Positions 1-11,333 of a DNA stretch of 64,000 bases are shown in pieces. The notes under the pieces were generated by a model that saw nothing but the letters and a program-made list of their open reading frames with translations, was not told the origin of the DNA and made no database searches. Within the stretch, counting starts at the first letter, position 1. Each line of letters begins with the position of its first letter. Origin of the DNA: Methylotenera versatilis 7. GTDB lineage: Bacteria; Pseudomonadota; Gammaproteobacteria; Burkholderiales; Methylophilaceae. Both the position numbers and the translations under genes were made by a program. The stretch is from positions 825,775 through 889,774 of the forward strand of contig NZ_JUGF01000001.1 of assembly GCF_000799165.1 (NCBI RefSeq). Direction: 5' to 3'.

Positions 1-1512
1 ATGCTGCACCACGCCGACCGCGTGCATTGGTTGAATATTCTGCGTGCGCCTTGGTGCGGGCTGATACTGGCAGATTTGCATGCACTGGCGCATGACAATC
101 ATTTTGCGACAATCTGGCAATTGATGCAGGATGAAGATCGGTTACAAAAATTAAGCGTAGACGGCCAGCAACGCTTGCGACATGTGCGCGATATTTTGAG
201 CGAAGCATTCAAACATCAAGGCCGTATGCCTTTGCGGCGCTGGCTGGAAAGCACATGGCTTAAATTGGGCGGTGCCAGCACGTTAATCAACGCTGGTGAT
301 AATCGCGATATTCAGGCATTTTTTGATTTAGTGGAAAAAACCGCACGTGGCTTTGTGCTGGATTTTAACCAGCTAGATACCGCCATGTCGAAACTCTACG
401 CCCAGCCTGATATTGCGGCAACTGATCAGTTACAGTTTTTAACCATTCACGCATCCAAAGGCTTAGAGTTCGATACGGTCATTTTGCCTGCGCTTAACCG
501 CAAACCGCCTAACCCTGATAGCCCGATGATGTTGTGGGAAGATGTGCCGGCGGGTAATCATCGGCAACTATTAGCAGCACCAGTGGCAAAAAGAATCAAA
601 GGCAAAGCCAGCACTTATGATTTTTTAAAAGCCTTGGAAACTGAGCGTGCAGATAACGAAACAGCGCGCCTTTTGTATGTAGCTGCCACACGCAGCATTA
701 AAAAATTGCACTTGGTTGCTGTCGTTAAACAGAATCAAAATGGCGAACTAAAACCAGTTTCCAAATCATTATTGTCATTACTTTGGCCAACGATTGAAAT
801 GCAATTTTTAGCCGCAACACCATTGATCATAACGGCAGAATCCACATTGCGGCTGCAGGATTTTACGCCGCAACTGATGCGTTTAAAAACACCATGCGTG
901 CCGACTTTGTTGAGTAACTCAACTGCAAAAACAATTACTTACTCAGTTAATAACGTTAACACACCTGCTGAACCGCAAGCATTATTGAATATTGCCGCCG
1001 ATGCAGGCACGTTGACACATCTATATATGGAGATGATTGCCAATAGCGATTTAACGGCATGGCCAGAAAGCCGTATTCGAGCTTGTTCGCGGGCCATGCA
1101 ATATTGGTTACTGCAAAAAGGTCATGCCGAAAATACTGTGCAAACGTATGTGAATATGGTTATAGATGCCTTAATTAACACCGTCAATAGCGCCGATTGC
1201 GCGTGGCTAATGCAAGCAAGAGAAAGTCGTCAAACCGAATTGAGCATAACAGCAATTGATGCACAGGGCGAAGCGCAAGAGCATCGATTAGACCTGACAT
1301 TTATTGAGGCAGATAAATTGACCAACGCGCCGACGCGCTGGATTGTGGACTACAAGCTGACGTTTTCTGATGATGCAGACTTAACGTTGGATTTAGCGGC
1401 AGAACAACACCACTCACAGTTATCGCGCTATGCCGACTTGTTTAAAAATGAAGGTTTACCAATTCAAACCGCAGTGTATTTTTTAGCGCATGGCAAGCTG
1501 GTTTTACTTTAA
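1..1512 (+). CDS. UvrD/RecB-type helicase with C-terminal nuclease domain, 5'-truncated
   Basis: This is the C-terminal half of a superfamily 1 DNA helicase fused to a nuclease, of the AddA/RecB kind that processes double-strand breaks. Late helicase motifs are visible: LTIHASKGLEFD near residue 147 and ARLLYVAATRS near residue 222. Farther on, GTLTH near residue 337 and the RLDLTF...WIVDYK pair near residues 430-451 look like a PD-(D/E)XK nuclease core. Walker A and the other N-terminal motifs are absent, so the gene must begin upstream of the window and the ATG at base 1 is internal. It converges on the DedA gene. The exact family (AddA or another UvrD-nuclease fusion) cannot be settled from this part, and an AddB partner, if any, would lie outside. 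Confidence 0.85.
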   Translation: MLHHADRVHWLNILRAPWCGLILADLHALAHDNHFATIWQLMQDEDRLQKLSVDGQQRLRHVRDILSEAFKHQGRMPLRRWLESTWLKLGGASTLINAGDNRDIQAFFDLVEKTARGFVLDFNQLDTAMSKLYAQPDIAATDQLQFLTIHASKGLEFDTVILPALNRKPPNPDSPMMLWEDVPAGNHRQLLAAPVAKRIKGKASTYDFLKALETERADNETARLLYVAATRSIKKLHLVAVVKQNQNGELKPVSKSLLSLLWPTIEMQFLAATPLIITAESTLRLQDFTPQLMRLKTPCVPTLLSNSTAKTITYSVNNVNTPAEPQALLNIAADAGTLTHLYMEMIANSDLTAWPESRIRACSRAMQYWLLQKGHAENTVQTYVNMVIDALINTVNSADCAWLMQARESRQTELSITAIDAQGEAQEHRLDLTFIEADKLTNAPTRWIVDYKLTFSDDADLTLDLAAEQHHSQLSRYADLFKNEGLPIQTAVYFLAHGKLVLL

Positions 1513-1562
1513 ATTAGCTTTGCTCTAATTAGTTTTAGGTTAAGAAAACTGTTTAGCCCAAA

Positions 1563-2174
1563 CTACTCCTGCTTAAAATGGTGCCAGACATACCAAGCCA
1601 AAAACGCTAATCCGCCGGCAATAATCACATAATGCAGTTGGTGAAAATAGACTTCCAAGTCTTCCCAATGCTCGCCAGCTTTCATACCGATGTAGCCCAA
1701 CACTCCACACCAGATAAATGAGCCAAAAAACGTATAAACAATAAAACGTGTCATATTCATGCGTGCTACGCCAGCAGGAAAGGCAATAAACGTGCGTACG
1801 CCCGGCAATAAGCGTGCGATAAAAATAATGATTTCACCATGCTGTGCAAACCATCTGTCCGCCATATCTAAATCTTTTTTGCTAATCAGCACGTATTTAC
1901 CGTATTTCTCTGCCAATGGCCTGCCGCCAAACATGCCCAAATAATAGGCTGGAATCGAACCAATCACACAACCAATCGCACCCGCCATTGCAATGCCAAA
2001 CAATGTCATCTCACCCTTGCTCACCAAAAATCCTGCAAACGGCATAATGATTTCGCTAGGCAATGGAATACAGGCAGATTCAATCGCCATCAGCAGCACA
2101 ACACCGCCATAACCCATGCTGGATATAACGCCAATAATCCAGGTTGCTACAGCAGCGATTAGTTTTTCCAACAT
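1563..2174 (-). CDS. DedA family inner-membrane protein
   Basis: This 203-residue polytopic membrane protein has the DedA/SNARE-associated signature: an IESACIPLPSEIIMPFAG segment near residues 31-48 and a FIARLLPGVRTFIAFPAG segment near residues 119-136. DedA proteins are thought to act as lipid scramblases or flippases, including recycling of undecaprenyl phosphate, and help keep proton-motive force and envelope integrity. Length is typical of the family. The ATG has a good GGAAAG ribosome-binding site. It lies 14 nt downstream of mfd on the same strand, so co-transcription with mfd is plausible. Substrate cannot be told from sequence. Confidence 0.9.
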   Translation of the reverse strand: MLEKLIAAVATWIIGVISSMGYGGVVLLMAIESACIPLPSEIIMPFAGFLVSKGEMTLFGIAMAGAIGCVIGSIPAYYLGMFGGRPLAEKYGKYVLISKKDLDMADRWFAQHGEIIIFIARLLPGVRTFIAFPAGVARMNMTRFIVYTFFGSFIWCGVLGYIGMKAGEHWEDLEVYFHQLHYVIIAGGLAFLAWYVWHHFKQE

Positions 2175-2188
2175 ATTACTTTCCTAAC

Positions 2189-5100
2189 TTATGCAAACTC
2201 TTTTAATAGCGTTTTAACAAATTCCGCACGATGTGCCACATTACCCAATTGTACGGTCACGCGTAATTTATCTGGCCCATTCATACGGCAGCGGCGATCA
2301 CGTTGTAATAAATCGATTAATTTTACTGGGTCGACTTCGGTACTTTGTGCAAAATGTAATTGAATAGCGCTATCGCTAGCGTCAATCTTATTAATGCCTA
2401 ACGGTTTTGCCGCGATGCGTAACCGATGGCATGCCATTAATGCCTCGCCTTGCTCTGGCAGCAAACCAAATCGGTCAATTAACTCTTCTTGCAGGCTATC
2501 TAAATCATCATCATTATTAGCGTTGGCAAGGCGTTTATAAATCACCAGACGCTCATGCACGTCAGGGCAATAAGCATTGGTTAACAAGGCTGGTACATGC
2601 AGATTGATTTCTGTCGTCACGCCCAGTGGCGCGTTTAAATCGGGCTCTTTGCCTGCTTTGAGTTGCTTAACCGCATGATTCAGCATATCTGAATACAAAC
2701 TAAAACCAATCTCTTGCATCTCGCCACTTTGACTATCACCTAACAACTCACCTGCGCCGCGAATCTCCAGATCATGCATCGCCAGATGAAAACCTGCGCC
2801 CAAGTCTTCCAGTAACTGAATCGCATCTAAGCGTTTTTGCGCTTGCGGTGTGATTTTGCGATGTTCATCAGTCAGCAAATACGCATAAGCCTGGTGATGA
2901 CTGCGCCCTACACGACCGCGCAACTGGTGTAATTGCGCCAAGCCGAACATATCGGCATGATTCATGATAATGGTGTTGGCGGTAGGTACGTCAATACCTG
3001 TTTCAATAATGGTGGTACACAACAGAATATTGCTGCGTTGCTGATAAAAATCGCGCATGACATGTTCTAGCTCACGTTCACGTAGCTGGCCGTGTGCAAT
3101 CGAAATTCGTGCTTCTGGCAGTATTTTTTCCAGCTTTTCTTTTTGCACAAAAATGGTATCCACCTCATTATGCAAAAAATAAACCTGCCCGCCGCGCTTA
3201 AATTCGCGCATCACCGCTTCACGAATAATGCCGTCGGAATAATAGGTATGGAAGGTTTTGATGCTTAAGCGTTTTTGCGGCGGCGTAGCAATCACGCTAA
3301 ATTCGCGCAAGCCTTCCATCGCCATACTCAATGTGCGCGGAATTGGGGTTGCAGTAAGCGTTAAGATATCCACTTCCGCACGCAAAGCTTTTAGCTGTTC
3401 TTTCTGGCGCACGCCAAATCGATGTTCTTCATCCAGAATCGCCAAGCCTAAATTTTTGAATATCACATCTTTTTGAATCAGGCGATGCGTGCCGATAATA
3501 ATATCCACCTTGCCCTCAGCCAAATCAGCTAAAGCTTGCTTTTGTTCTTTGGCAGTTCTGAAGCGTGAGATTTCGGCAATTTTAATCGGCCATTCTGCAA
3601 AACGATCACAGAAATTCTGGTAATGCTGTTCTGCCAATAAAGTCGTCGGCACCAGCACGGCAACCTGCCTGCCACCCATTACTGCTACAAAAGCCGCGCG
3701 TAACGCGACTTCTGTTTTACCAAAGCCCACATCGCCACACACCAGCCTATCCATTGGGCGGCCAGATTGCATATCCTTGATTACATTTTCAATCGCTTCC
3801 AGCTGGTCTGGCGTTTCTTCAAACGGAAAGCCTTCACAAAACGCTTCATAATCTTTTAGACTTAAGGTAAAAGCATGGCCGCGTCGTGCTGCGCGTTGCG
3901 CGTATAGATTCAATAACTCTGCTGCTGTATCGCGAATTTGTTTGAGCGCTTTTTTCTTGGCTTTTTCCCACTGACCAGAGCCTAAACGGTGCAATGGTGC
4001 GCTTTCCGGCGGCCCACCAGAATAACGAGAAATCAGGAATAATTGCGAAACGGGCACATATAATTTATCGTCACCAAAGTATTCCAATAGCAAAAATTCG
4101 GTTTCGCCTTCGCCAAAATCCAGATTCATCAGGCCTTTATATCGCCCTACGCCATGCTGTTCATGCACCACTGGGTCGTCCATACGCAGCTCGGATAAGT
4201 CTTTAAGCATGCCTTCTGTATTGCGCGCTTTTTCTTTTTCTCTCCTACGTTGCTGGCGTACGGTGCCTGAATACAATTCTGATTCAGTGATGACAATGAC
4301 ATCATCATAAAAACCATTATGCAAAGGTGAAACACCCAACATGATCGGCGCATCACTAGTGTGAAAATCTGCCCATGTTTCGCCAGTGGGCATGTGAATG
4401 CCATGTTCTGCAAACAGCTGCAGTATGGTTTCGCGGCGACCTAAACTTTCAGCGGTGATTAAAATACGTTTCTTTTTGGCTTTGATAAAAGCCTGCAATT
4501 TATGCAAAGGCTGTTCGGCACGGCGTTCAATATCCAAAGCTGGTAATGGATTTTTGGCTTCATGCGTCAGCGTTAAAACAGAGTAATTCTGTGTCTGTGC
4601 AAAGAAATCGTCGGTTTTAATCAGCAAAACTTCCGGTTTTAAAATCGGTCGTTCTGGGTCATGCGCTAGCAAACGATATCTGGAATTTGCTTCCGTCCAA
4701 AACTGCTGCGCAGCCTTGTCACAATTGCCATGCAAACAGAGCGTGGTATTTTCTGGCAAGTAGTCCAGAAAATTAGAAGTTTCTTCAAAAAAAAGTGGCA
4801 AATACCATTCAATACCACCGCTGGCAATACCTTTACTCACATTTTTGTAGATGGTCGCGCGTTGCGGATCACCTTCAAACTGCTCTCTAAAATTGCTTCT
4901 GAAAGTTGCGATACCTTTGTCATCCAAAGGAAATTCACGTGCAGGTAACAATCTGATTTCTGGCACTGGATACAAACTGCGCTGCGTATCCACATCAAAT
5001 GTACGGATGGTTTCAATCTCATCATCAAACAAATCAATGCGATACGGCAACACACTGCCCATGGGGAATAAATCGACCAACCCGCCACGCACGCTGAATT

Positions 5101-5590
5101 CTCCGGGGGAAATCACTTGACTGACATGGTGATAGCCCGCTTGCGCACATTGATGGCGCAACGCTTCCAGATTCAGCTTCTGGCCTTTTTTGAGCATAAA
5201 GCTATGCCCAGCCAAATAGGCTACTGCGGGCAAACGAATCAGCGCGGTGGCAATCGGTACCAAAATCACATCACATTGGTTTTGGCTAATTTGGTACAAA
5301 GTAGCCAAGCGTTCTGAAATCAAATCTGGATGCGGCGAAAACACATCGTAAGGCAGTGTTTCCCAGTCCGGCAGCAGATGCACGCTTAACTCTGGTGCAA
5401 AGTATGGAATTTCTTCCAACAACCTTTGTGCTTCAAACGCATTAGACGTAATCACCACTAATGGTGATTTTTTAGCAAAAAGTGTTGTTTTTAAGCGACA
5501 TGCAAGTGATGCTAGAGATAAGCTATCTAAGCCATTGGCAGCATAAGAAAAACGACTTTTTTGACCTGACTTTGGGGGAGTTAACTGCAT
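2189..5590 (-). CDS. mfd: Transcription-repair coupling factor Mfd
   Basis: Mfd displaces RNA polymerase stalled at DNA lesions and recruits UvrA for nucleotide excision repair. At 1133 residues it has normal length. The order is an N-terminal UvrB-like module, a CarD-like polymerase-interaction domain near residues 470-535 (VHEQHGVGRYKGL), an SF2 translocase with Walker A GDVGFGKTEVAL near residue 629 and DEEH box DEEHRFG near 730, and the TRCF C-terminal domain after about residue 990. It is divergent from rpiA across a 138-nt region. The ATG at 5590 is the only sensible start. Confidence 0.97.
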   Translation of the reverse strand: MQLTPPKSGQKSRFSYAANGLDSLSLASLACRLKTTLFAKKSPLVVITSNAFEAQRLLEEIPYFAPELSVHLLPDWETLPYDVFSPHPDLISERLATLYQISQNQCDVILVPIATALIRLPAVAYLAGHSFMLKKGQKLNLEALRHQCAQAGYHHVSQVISPGEFSVRGGLVDLFPMGSVLPYRIDLFDDEIETIRTFDVDTQRSLYPVPEIRLLPAREFPLDDKGIATFRSNFREQFEGDPQRATIYKNVSKGIASGGIEWYLPLFFEETSNFLDYLPENTTLCLHGNCDKAAQQFWTEANSRYRLLAHDPERPILKPEVLLIKTDDFFAQTQNYSVLTLTHEAKNPLPALDIERRAEQPLHKLQAFIKAKKKRILITAESLGRRETILQLFAEHGIHMPTGETWADFHTSDAPIMLGVSPLHNGFYDDVIVITESELYSGTVRQQRRREKEKARNTEGMLKDLSELRMDDPVVHEQHGVGRYKGLMNLDFGEGETEFLLLEYFGDDKLYVPVSQLFLISRYSGGPPESAPLHRLGSGQWEKAKKKALKQIRDTAAELLNLYAQRAARRGHAFTLSLKDYEAFCEGFPFEETPDQLEAIENVIKDMQSGRPMDRLVCGDVGFGKTEVALRAAFVAVMGGRQVAVLVPTTLLAEQHYQNFCDRFAEWPIKIAEISRFRTAKEQKQALADLAEGKVDIIIGTHRLIQKDVIFKNLGLAILDEEHRFGVRQKEQLKALRAEVDILTLTATPIPRTLSMAMEGLREFSVIATPPQKRLSIKTFHTYYSDGIIREAVMREFKRGGQVYFLHNEVDTIFVQKEKLEKILPEARISIAHGQLRERELEHVMRDFYQQRSNILLCTTIIETGIDVPTANTIIMNHADMFGLAQLHQLRGRVGRSHHQAYAYLLTDEHRKITPQAQKRLDAIQLLEDLGAGFHLAMHDLEIRGAGELLGDSQSGEMQEIGFSLYSDMLNHAVKQLKAGKEPDLNAPLGVTTEINLHVPALLTNAYCPDVHERLVIYKRLANANNDDDLDSLQEELIDRFGLLPEQGEALMACHRLRIAAKPLGINKIDASDSAIQLHFAQSTEVDPVKLIDLLQRDRRCRMNGPDKLRVTVQLGNVAHRAEFVKTLLKEFA

Positions 5591-5634
5591 AAATGAACTT
5601 GAAAATGACTTGGATAATGAGGGCTTATTACCTA

Positions 5635-5675
5635 TTATAACCTTAAGCCTGATGGTTAAATAATTTAGGTTATAA
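5635..5675. promoter_or_regulatory. Divergent mfd/rpiA promoter region with mirrored -10 elements
   Basis: A perfect 9-bp inverted repeat (TTATAACCT at 5635-5643 and AGGTTATAA at 5667-5675) flanks 23 nt. Each arm supplies a -10-like hexamer facing outward: TATAAT toward mfd and TATAAC toward rpiA. The -35 elements are poor on both sides. Back-to-back promoters are the simplest reading; an operator for a dimeric regulator is also possible. Confidence 0.5.
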
Positions 5676-5728
5676 CAATAAAAGAATAATTAAGTACAAA
5701 TAAAAAAGTATTGAGGAGCTTCAATCAA

Positions 5729-6424
5729 ATGAACGATAAGCCTATTAACGATAAGCAAGTCGTCGCGATACATGCCGCGAACTATGTTAAAAATGGCATG
5801 CTGGTTGGCTTAGGAACAGGATCTACCGCCAACTACTTTATTGAAGAACTGGCGCGCCGCCAGCTTGAAGAAAATCTAAATGTCACCACGATTGCCAGCT
5901 CAACTGTCAGCATGATAAAAGCGCAAAGTCTGGGTTTAAATGTCATTGCGCTGAACCAGGTTTCTGAGATTGATTTATATGTGGATGGCGCAGATGAAAT
6001 CACACCGGATATGACACTACTGAAAGGCCGTGGCTATGATTTGGTGCTTGAGAAACTACTAGCAAAAGCAGCCAAACAGTTTTTAGTGGTAGCCGATAAA
6101 AGTAAATTAGTAGAGCGCATCGGCACCAACTTTGTCATTCCTATTGAAGTCATGCCAATGGCATGGAAAACAGCTAAACGCAGTTTAGAAGCCATTGGTG
6201 GCGTAGGTGATTTGCGCCAGAATGTCGCTAAAGATGGCTTGACGGTTACCTCGCATGGCAGCCTAGTGCTGGATATGAGTTTTGATAAATCTATCTCAGA
6301 AGCACAATTAAACCAGCTGATTAATAATACGCCTGGCGTGGTAGAGCATGGTATTTTCTGTGGGCTTGCCAGCGGCATACTCATTGCAGAAAACGGCAAT
6401 GTTACTGAAGAATACTGGAAATAG
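5729..6424 (+). CDS. rpiA: Ribose-5-phosphate isomerase A
   Basis: RpiA interconverts ribose 5-phosphate and ribulose 5-phosphate. In a ribulose-monophosphate methylotroph this links the pentose rearrangement steps to nucleotide supply. Family motifs are clear: VGLGTGSTANYFI near residue 27, DLYVDGADEI near 80, KGRGYDLVLEK near 95 and the C-terminal VVEHGIF...ASGILI. I chose ATG 5729 (231 residues) because AGGAG lies at 5714-5718. A TTG 18 nt upstream is in frame but overlaps this ribosome-binding site. mltF follows closely. Confidence 0.96.
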   Translation: MNDKPINDKQVVAIHAANYVKNGMLVGLGTGSTANYFIEELARRQLEENLNVTTIASSTVSMIKAQSLGLNVIALNQVSEIDLYVDGADEITPDMTLLKGRGYDLVLEKLLAKAAKQFLVVADKSKLVERIGTNFVIPIEVMPMAWKTAKRSLEAIGGVGDLRQNVAKDGLTVTSHGSLVLDMSFDKSISEAQLNQLINNTPGVVEHGIFCGLASGILIAENGNVTEEYWK

Positions 6425-6451
6425 CTTTTGCTAACGCTTAAGGCTGCATTA

Positions 6452-7930
6452 ATGCGATATCCTCGCCCTATTTTCAGCGCAACACCATTAGCATTTTTAC
6501 TCTCCTTTTTACTGTTAATCACCGCCTGCAATAAAACAGATGATGATACTAAGATCATTATTGAGCCGGCATCTAATGCAAAAAAAAACAAGGTAGTCAC
6601 TTTTGTCACCCTCAATAGTCCCAACACTTATTATGTAGACGGCAATAAAGAGTTTGCAGGACTTGAGTACGATTTGGCTACATTATTTGTGAAGGATTTG
6701 GGTAATGACACGCAATTGAAACTGATTGTTGCCAATAATATTAATCAGGTTATTTCTACCATATTAAAACATAAAGCCGATATTGCTGCGGCTGACGTAA
6801 CGGTTACAAAAGACCGCAAAGAGTTAATTGATTTTTCGGTTGATTATCAAGATGTGCAGCAATTAGTTGTTTATAACATTGAAAAAAACAAAGCAGAGCA
6901 GAAAAAACCACCAAAACAATTAAAAGATTTAGTCGGTCTACACATTTCATTACCTGCAAATTCCAGCTTTGTAGAACGCTTAAGCAAACTGCAAACCACC
7001 GAACCAGGTTTAATGTGGGAAGAACACCTGCATGTTGGATCAGAGGAGTTATTACAAGAGCTTGAACGCGGTGAGATTGATTACACCATTGCTGATAGTC
7101 ATTTGGTTTCTATCATGCAAAATTACTACCCTCAGTTGGGCGTCGCGTTTGCGCTTGGCGAGCCAGAAAAAATTGCATGGGCGATGCCTAAAAACAGAAA
7201 CCCCGAGCTGCAACAGAAAGTGAATGCTTTTTTTAATCGAATTAAAAAAGATGGCACTTTGCGTAATTTACTGGATCGCTATCACGGCAATGTAAAACGC
7301 TTAAAACCGGTGGATATTCAAACTTTTTTAATTCGCAGTCGTACCTTGTTGCCTAAATACAAACGGCTTTTCCAGCAAGCGCAAGAAGTAACCGATTTAG
7401 ATTGGCGTCTAATCGCCGCACTTAGTTATCAGGAGTCGCATTGGGATACATTCAACACCTCTCCTACCAACGTTCGTGGCTTGATGATGTTAACGGAAAG
7501 CACCGCCGACTTGATGAAAGTGACAGATAGATTAGACCCCAAGCAGAGCATTACTGCGGGTGCAAAATATATCAACATGCTAAAAGAAACGATTCCTGAG
7601 CGCGTGCCAGAACCTGATCGCACTTATATGGCATTAGCCTCATACAACATTGGCTACGCGCATGTAGAAGATGCGCGCGTGTTAGCACAGCGTTTAAAAT
7701 TAGACCCGAACCGCTGGGCAGATGTGAAAAAAACCTTGCCTATGCTGAGCAATCCAACCTATTACGTGAATGCAAAATATGGCTACTGCGGCTGTGGTCA
7801 GCCCGTTGTTTTTGTCGAATCCATTCGCAGTTATTACAATATCTTAGCGCGCTTTGAACCGGGTTATGACGCTGATGAGAACAGCTTTAAAATCGCCAGT
7901 GCCGATAATTTTAAAGGTGGCGATTTTTAA
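6452..7930 (+). CDS. mltF: Membrane-bound lytic murein transglycosylase F
   Basis: This outer-membrane lipoprotein cleaves peptidoglycan to 1,6-anhydromuropeptides. It has a lipobox ending in TAC near residue 26, then a periplasmic-binding-protein-3 type domain (roughly 48-275) that regulates activity, then a lytic transglycosylase domain (roughly 300-430) with the catalytic Glu in ALSYQESHWD and the downstream MALASYNIGYAH motif. ATG 6452 (492 residues) is preferred over TTG 6428: AAGG sits 8 nt before it and the signal peptide then starts MRYPRP. It lies 27 nt after rpiA, so co-transcription is likely. Confidence 0.93.
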   Translation: MRYPRPIFSATPLAFLLSFLLLITACNKTDDDTKIIIEPASNAKKNKVVTFVTLNSPNTYYVDGNKEFAGLEYDLATLFVKDLGNDTQLKLIVANNINQVISTILKHKADIAAADVTVTKDRKELIDFSVDYQDVQQLVVYNIEKNKAEQKKPPKQLKDLVGLHISLPANSSFVERLSKLQTTEPGLMWEEHLHVGSEELLQELERGEIDYTIADSHLVSIMQNYYPQLGVAFALGEPEKIAWAMPKNRNPELQQKVNAFFNRIKKDGTLRNLLDRYHGNVKRLKPVDIQTFLIRSRTLLPKYKRLFQQAQEVTDLDWRLIAALSYQESHWDTFNTSPTNVRGLMMLTESTADLMKVTDRLDPKQSITAGAKYINMLKETIPERVPEPDRTYMALASYNIGYAHVEDARVLAQRLKLDPNRWADVKKTLPMLSNPTYYVNAKYGYCGCGQPVVFVESIRSYYNILARFEPGYDADENSFKIASADNFKGGDF

Positions 7931-7948
7931 AGTGATTAACTTAAACTA

Positions 7949-7971
7949 GCTGAGCTATTCAATAGCTCAGC
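7949..7971. terminator. Putative bidirectional terminator between mltF and serS
   Basis: An 11-bp inverted repeat (GCTGAGCTATT, one unpaired base, AATAGCTCAGC) lies in the 51-nt gap between the convergent mltF and serS genes. T-tracts on either side are weak, so intrinsic termination is plausible but not strong. Confidence 0.5.
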
Positions 7972-7981
7972 CAATGTAAAA

Positions 7982-10604
<2,623 letters not shown>

Positions 10605-10697
10605 TTATTTTCTCTTTGATTTGAAGGATTTGAGGTTGAAGTTTACAACTTTAATGTAGAGTTTGCCGTCACGTGACTAAGAAGATACCTTAAAATC

Positions 10698-11333
10698 TCA
10701 CTCACTTACTACATCGGCACCTTTGGGTGGAATAAATAAAAAGGCTGAGGCTTGCAGGATAGGGTTTCGCTCAACCGCATCAAAAGTAATGAGCGTGATG
10801 TGATTAAAGCTATCGTGGAGTTCCATTTTACGCAAACTTTCACCATTAAAGCCCAGCAAAACGCGCTCAAATCCACTCTCTTTATCTTTGGGCAGCGCCA
10901 AAACCCAAGTTAAACCATCTTTACGTACTGCATTTTTAATCGTAAAACTTTTTTCTACAGCATCGCCACCAGCCAATAAAGCAGCCGGGCTAGAACCTAA
11001 TGCTTTGCTCAATTCGCGAATAGTGACTTGCTGCAAATCCGTATCATACAAAAATACTTGTTTGCCATCGCTGATAATTTGCTGTTCATACGGCTTTGAG
11101 TAATCCCAGCGAAACTTGTTGGGACGTTGCAATTGCATCGAACCTTGTACTTCTTGAATTTTTCGGCCTTGCGTATCAGTGACCACTTGGCTAAAGTTCG
11201 CGCGCATCGCATTCGTATTATTGAAAAAATCGCTCAGGCTAGCTACGCCATCAGCCAGTGCAGCCTGCGAAACTGCCATTTGTGAAGCGATGAATAAACC
11301 TGTTACTACTATTTTTTTAATCAATTGATGCAT
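10698..11333 (-). CDS. lolA: Outer-membrane lipoprotein carrier protein LolA
   Basis: LolA ferries lipoproteins from the LolCDE transporter to LolB across the periplasm. The 211-residue product begins with a signal peptide ([10 protein letters not shown]..., cleavage expected after the ALA near residue 27). The rest matches the LolA beta-barrel: ANFSQVVTD near 42, [17 protein letters not shown] near 74 and the C-terminal [10 protein letters not shown] chose ATG 11333, which overlaps the last 17 nt of ftsK. Longer in-frame starts inside ftsK would spoil the signal peptide. The overlap suggests translational coupling with ftsK. Confidence 0.93.
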   Translation of the reverse strand: MHQLIKKIVVTGLFIASQMAVSQAALADGVASLSDFFNNTNAMRANFSQVVTDTQGRKIQEVQGSMQLQRPNKFRWDYSKPYEQQIISDGKQVFLYDTDLQQVTIRELSKALGSSPAALLAGGDAVEKSFTIKNAVRKDGLTWVLALPKDKESGFERVLLGFNGESLRKMELHDSFNHITLITFDAVERNPILQASAFLFIPPKGADVVSE

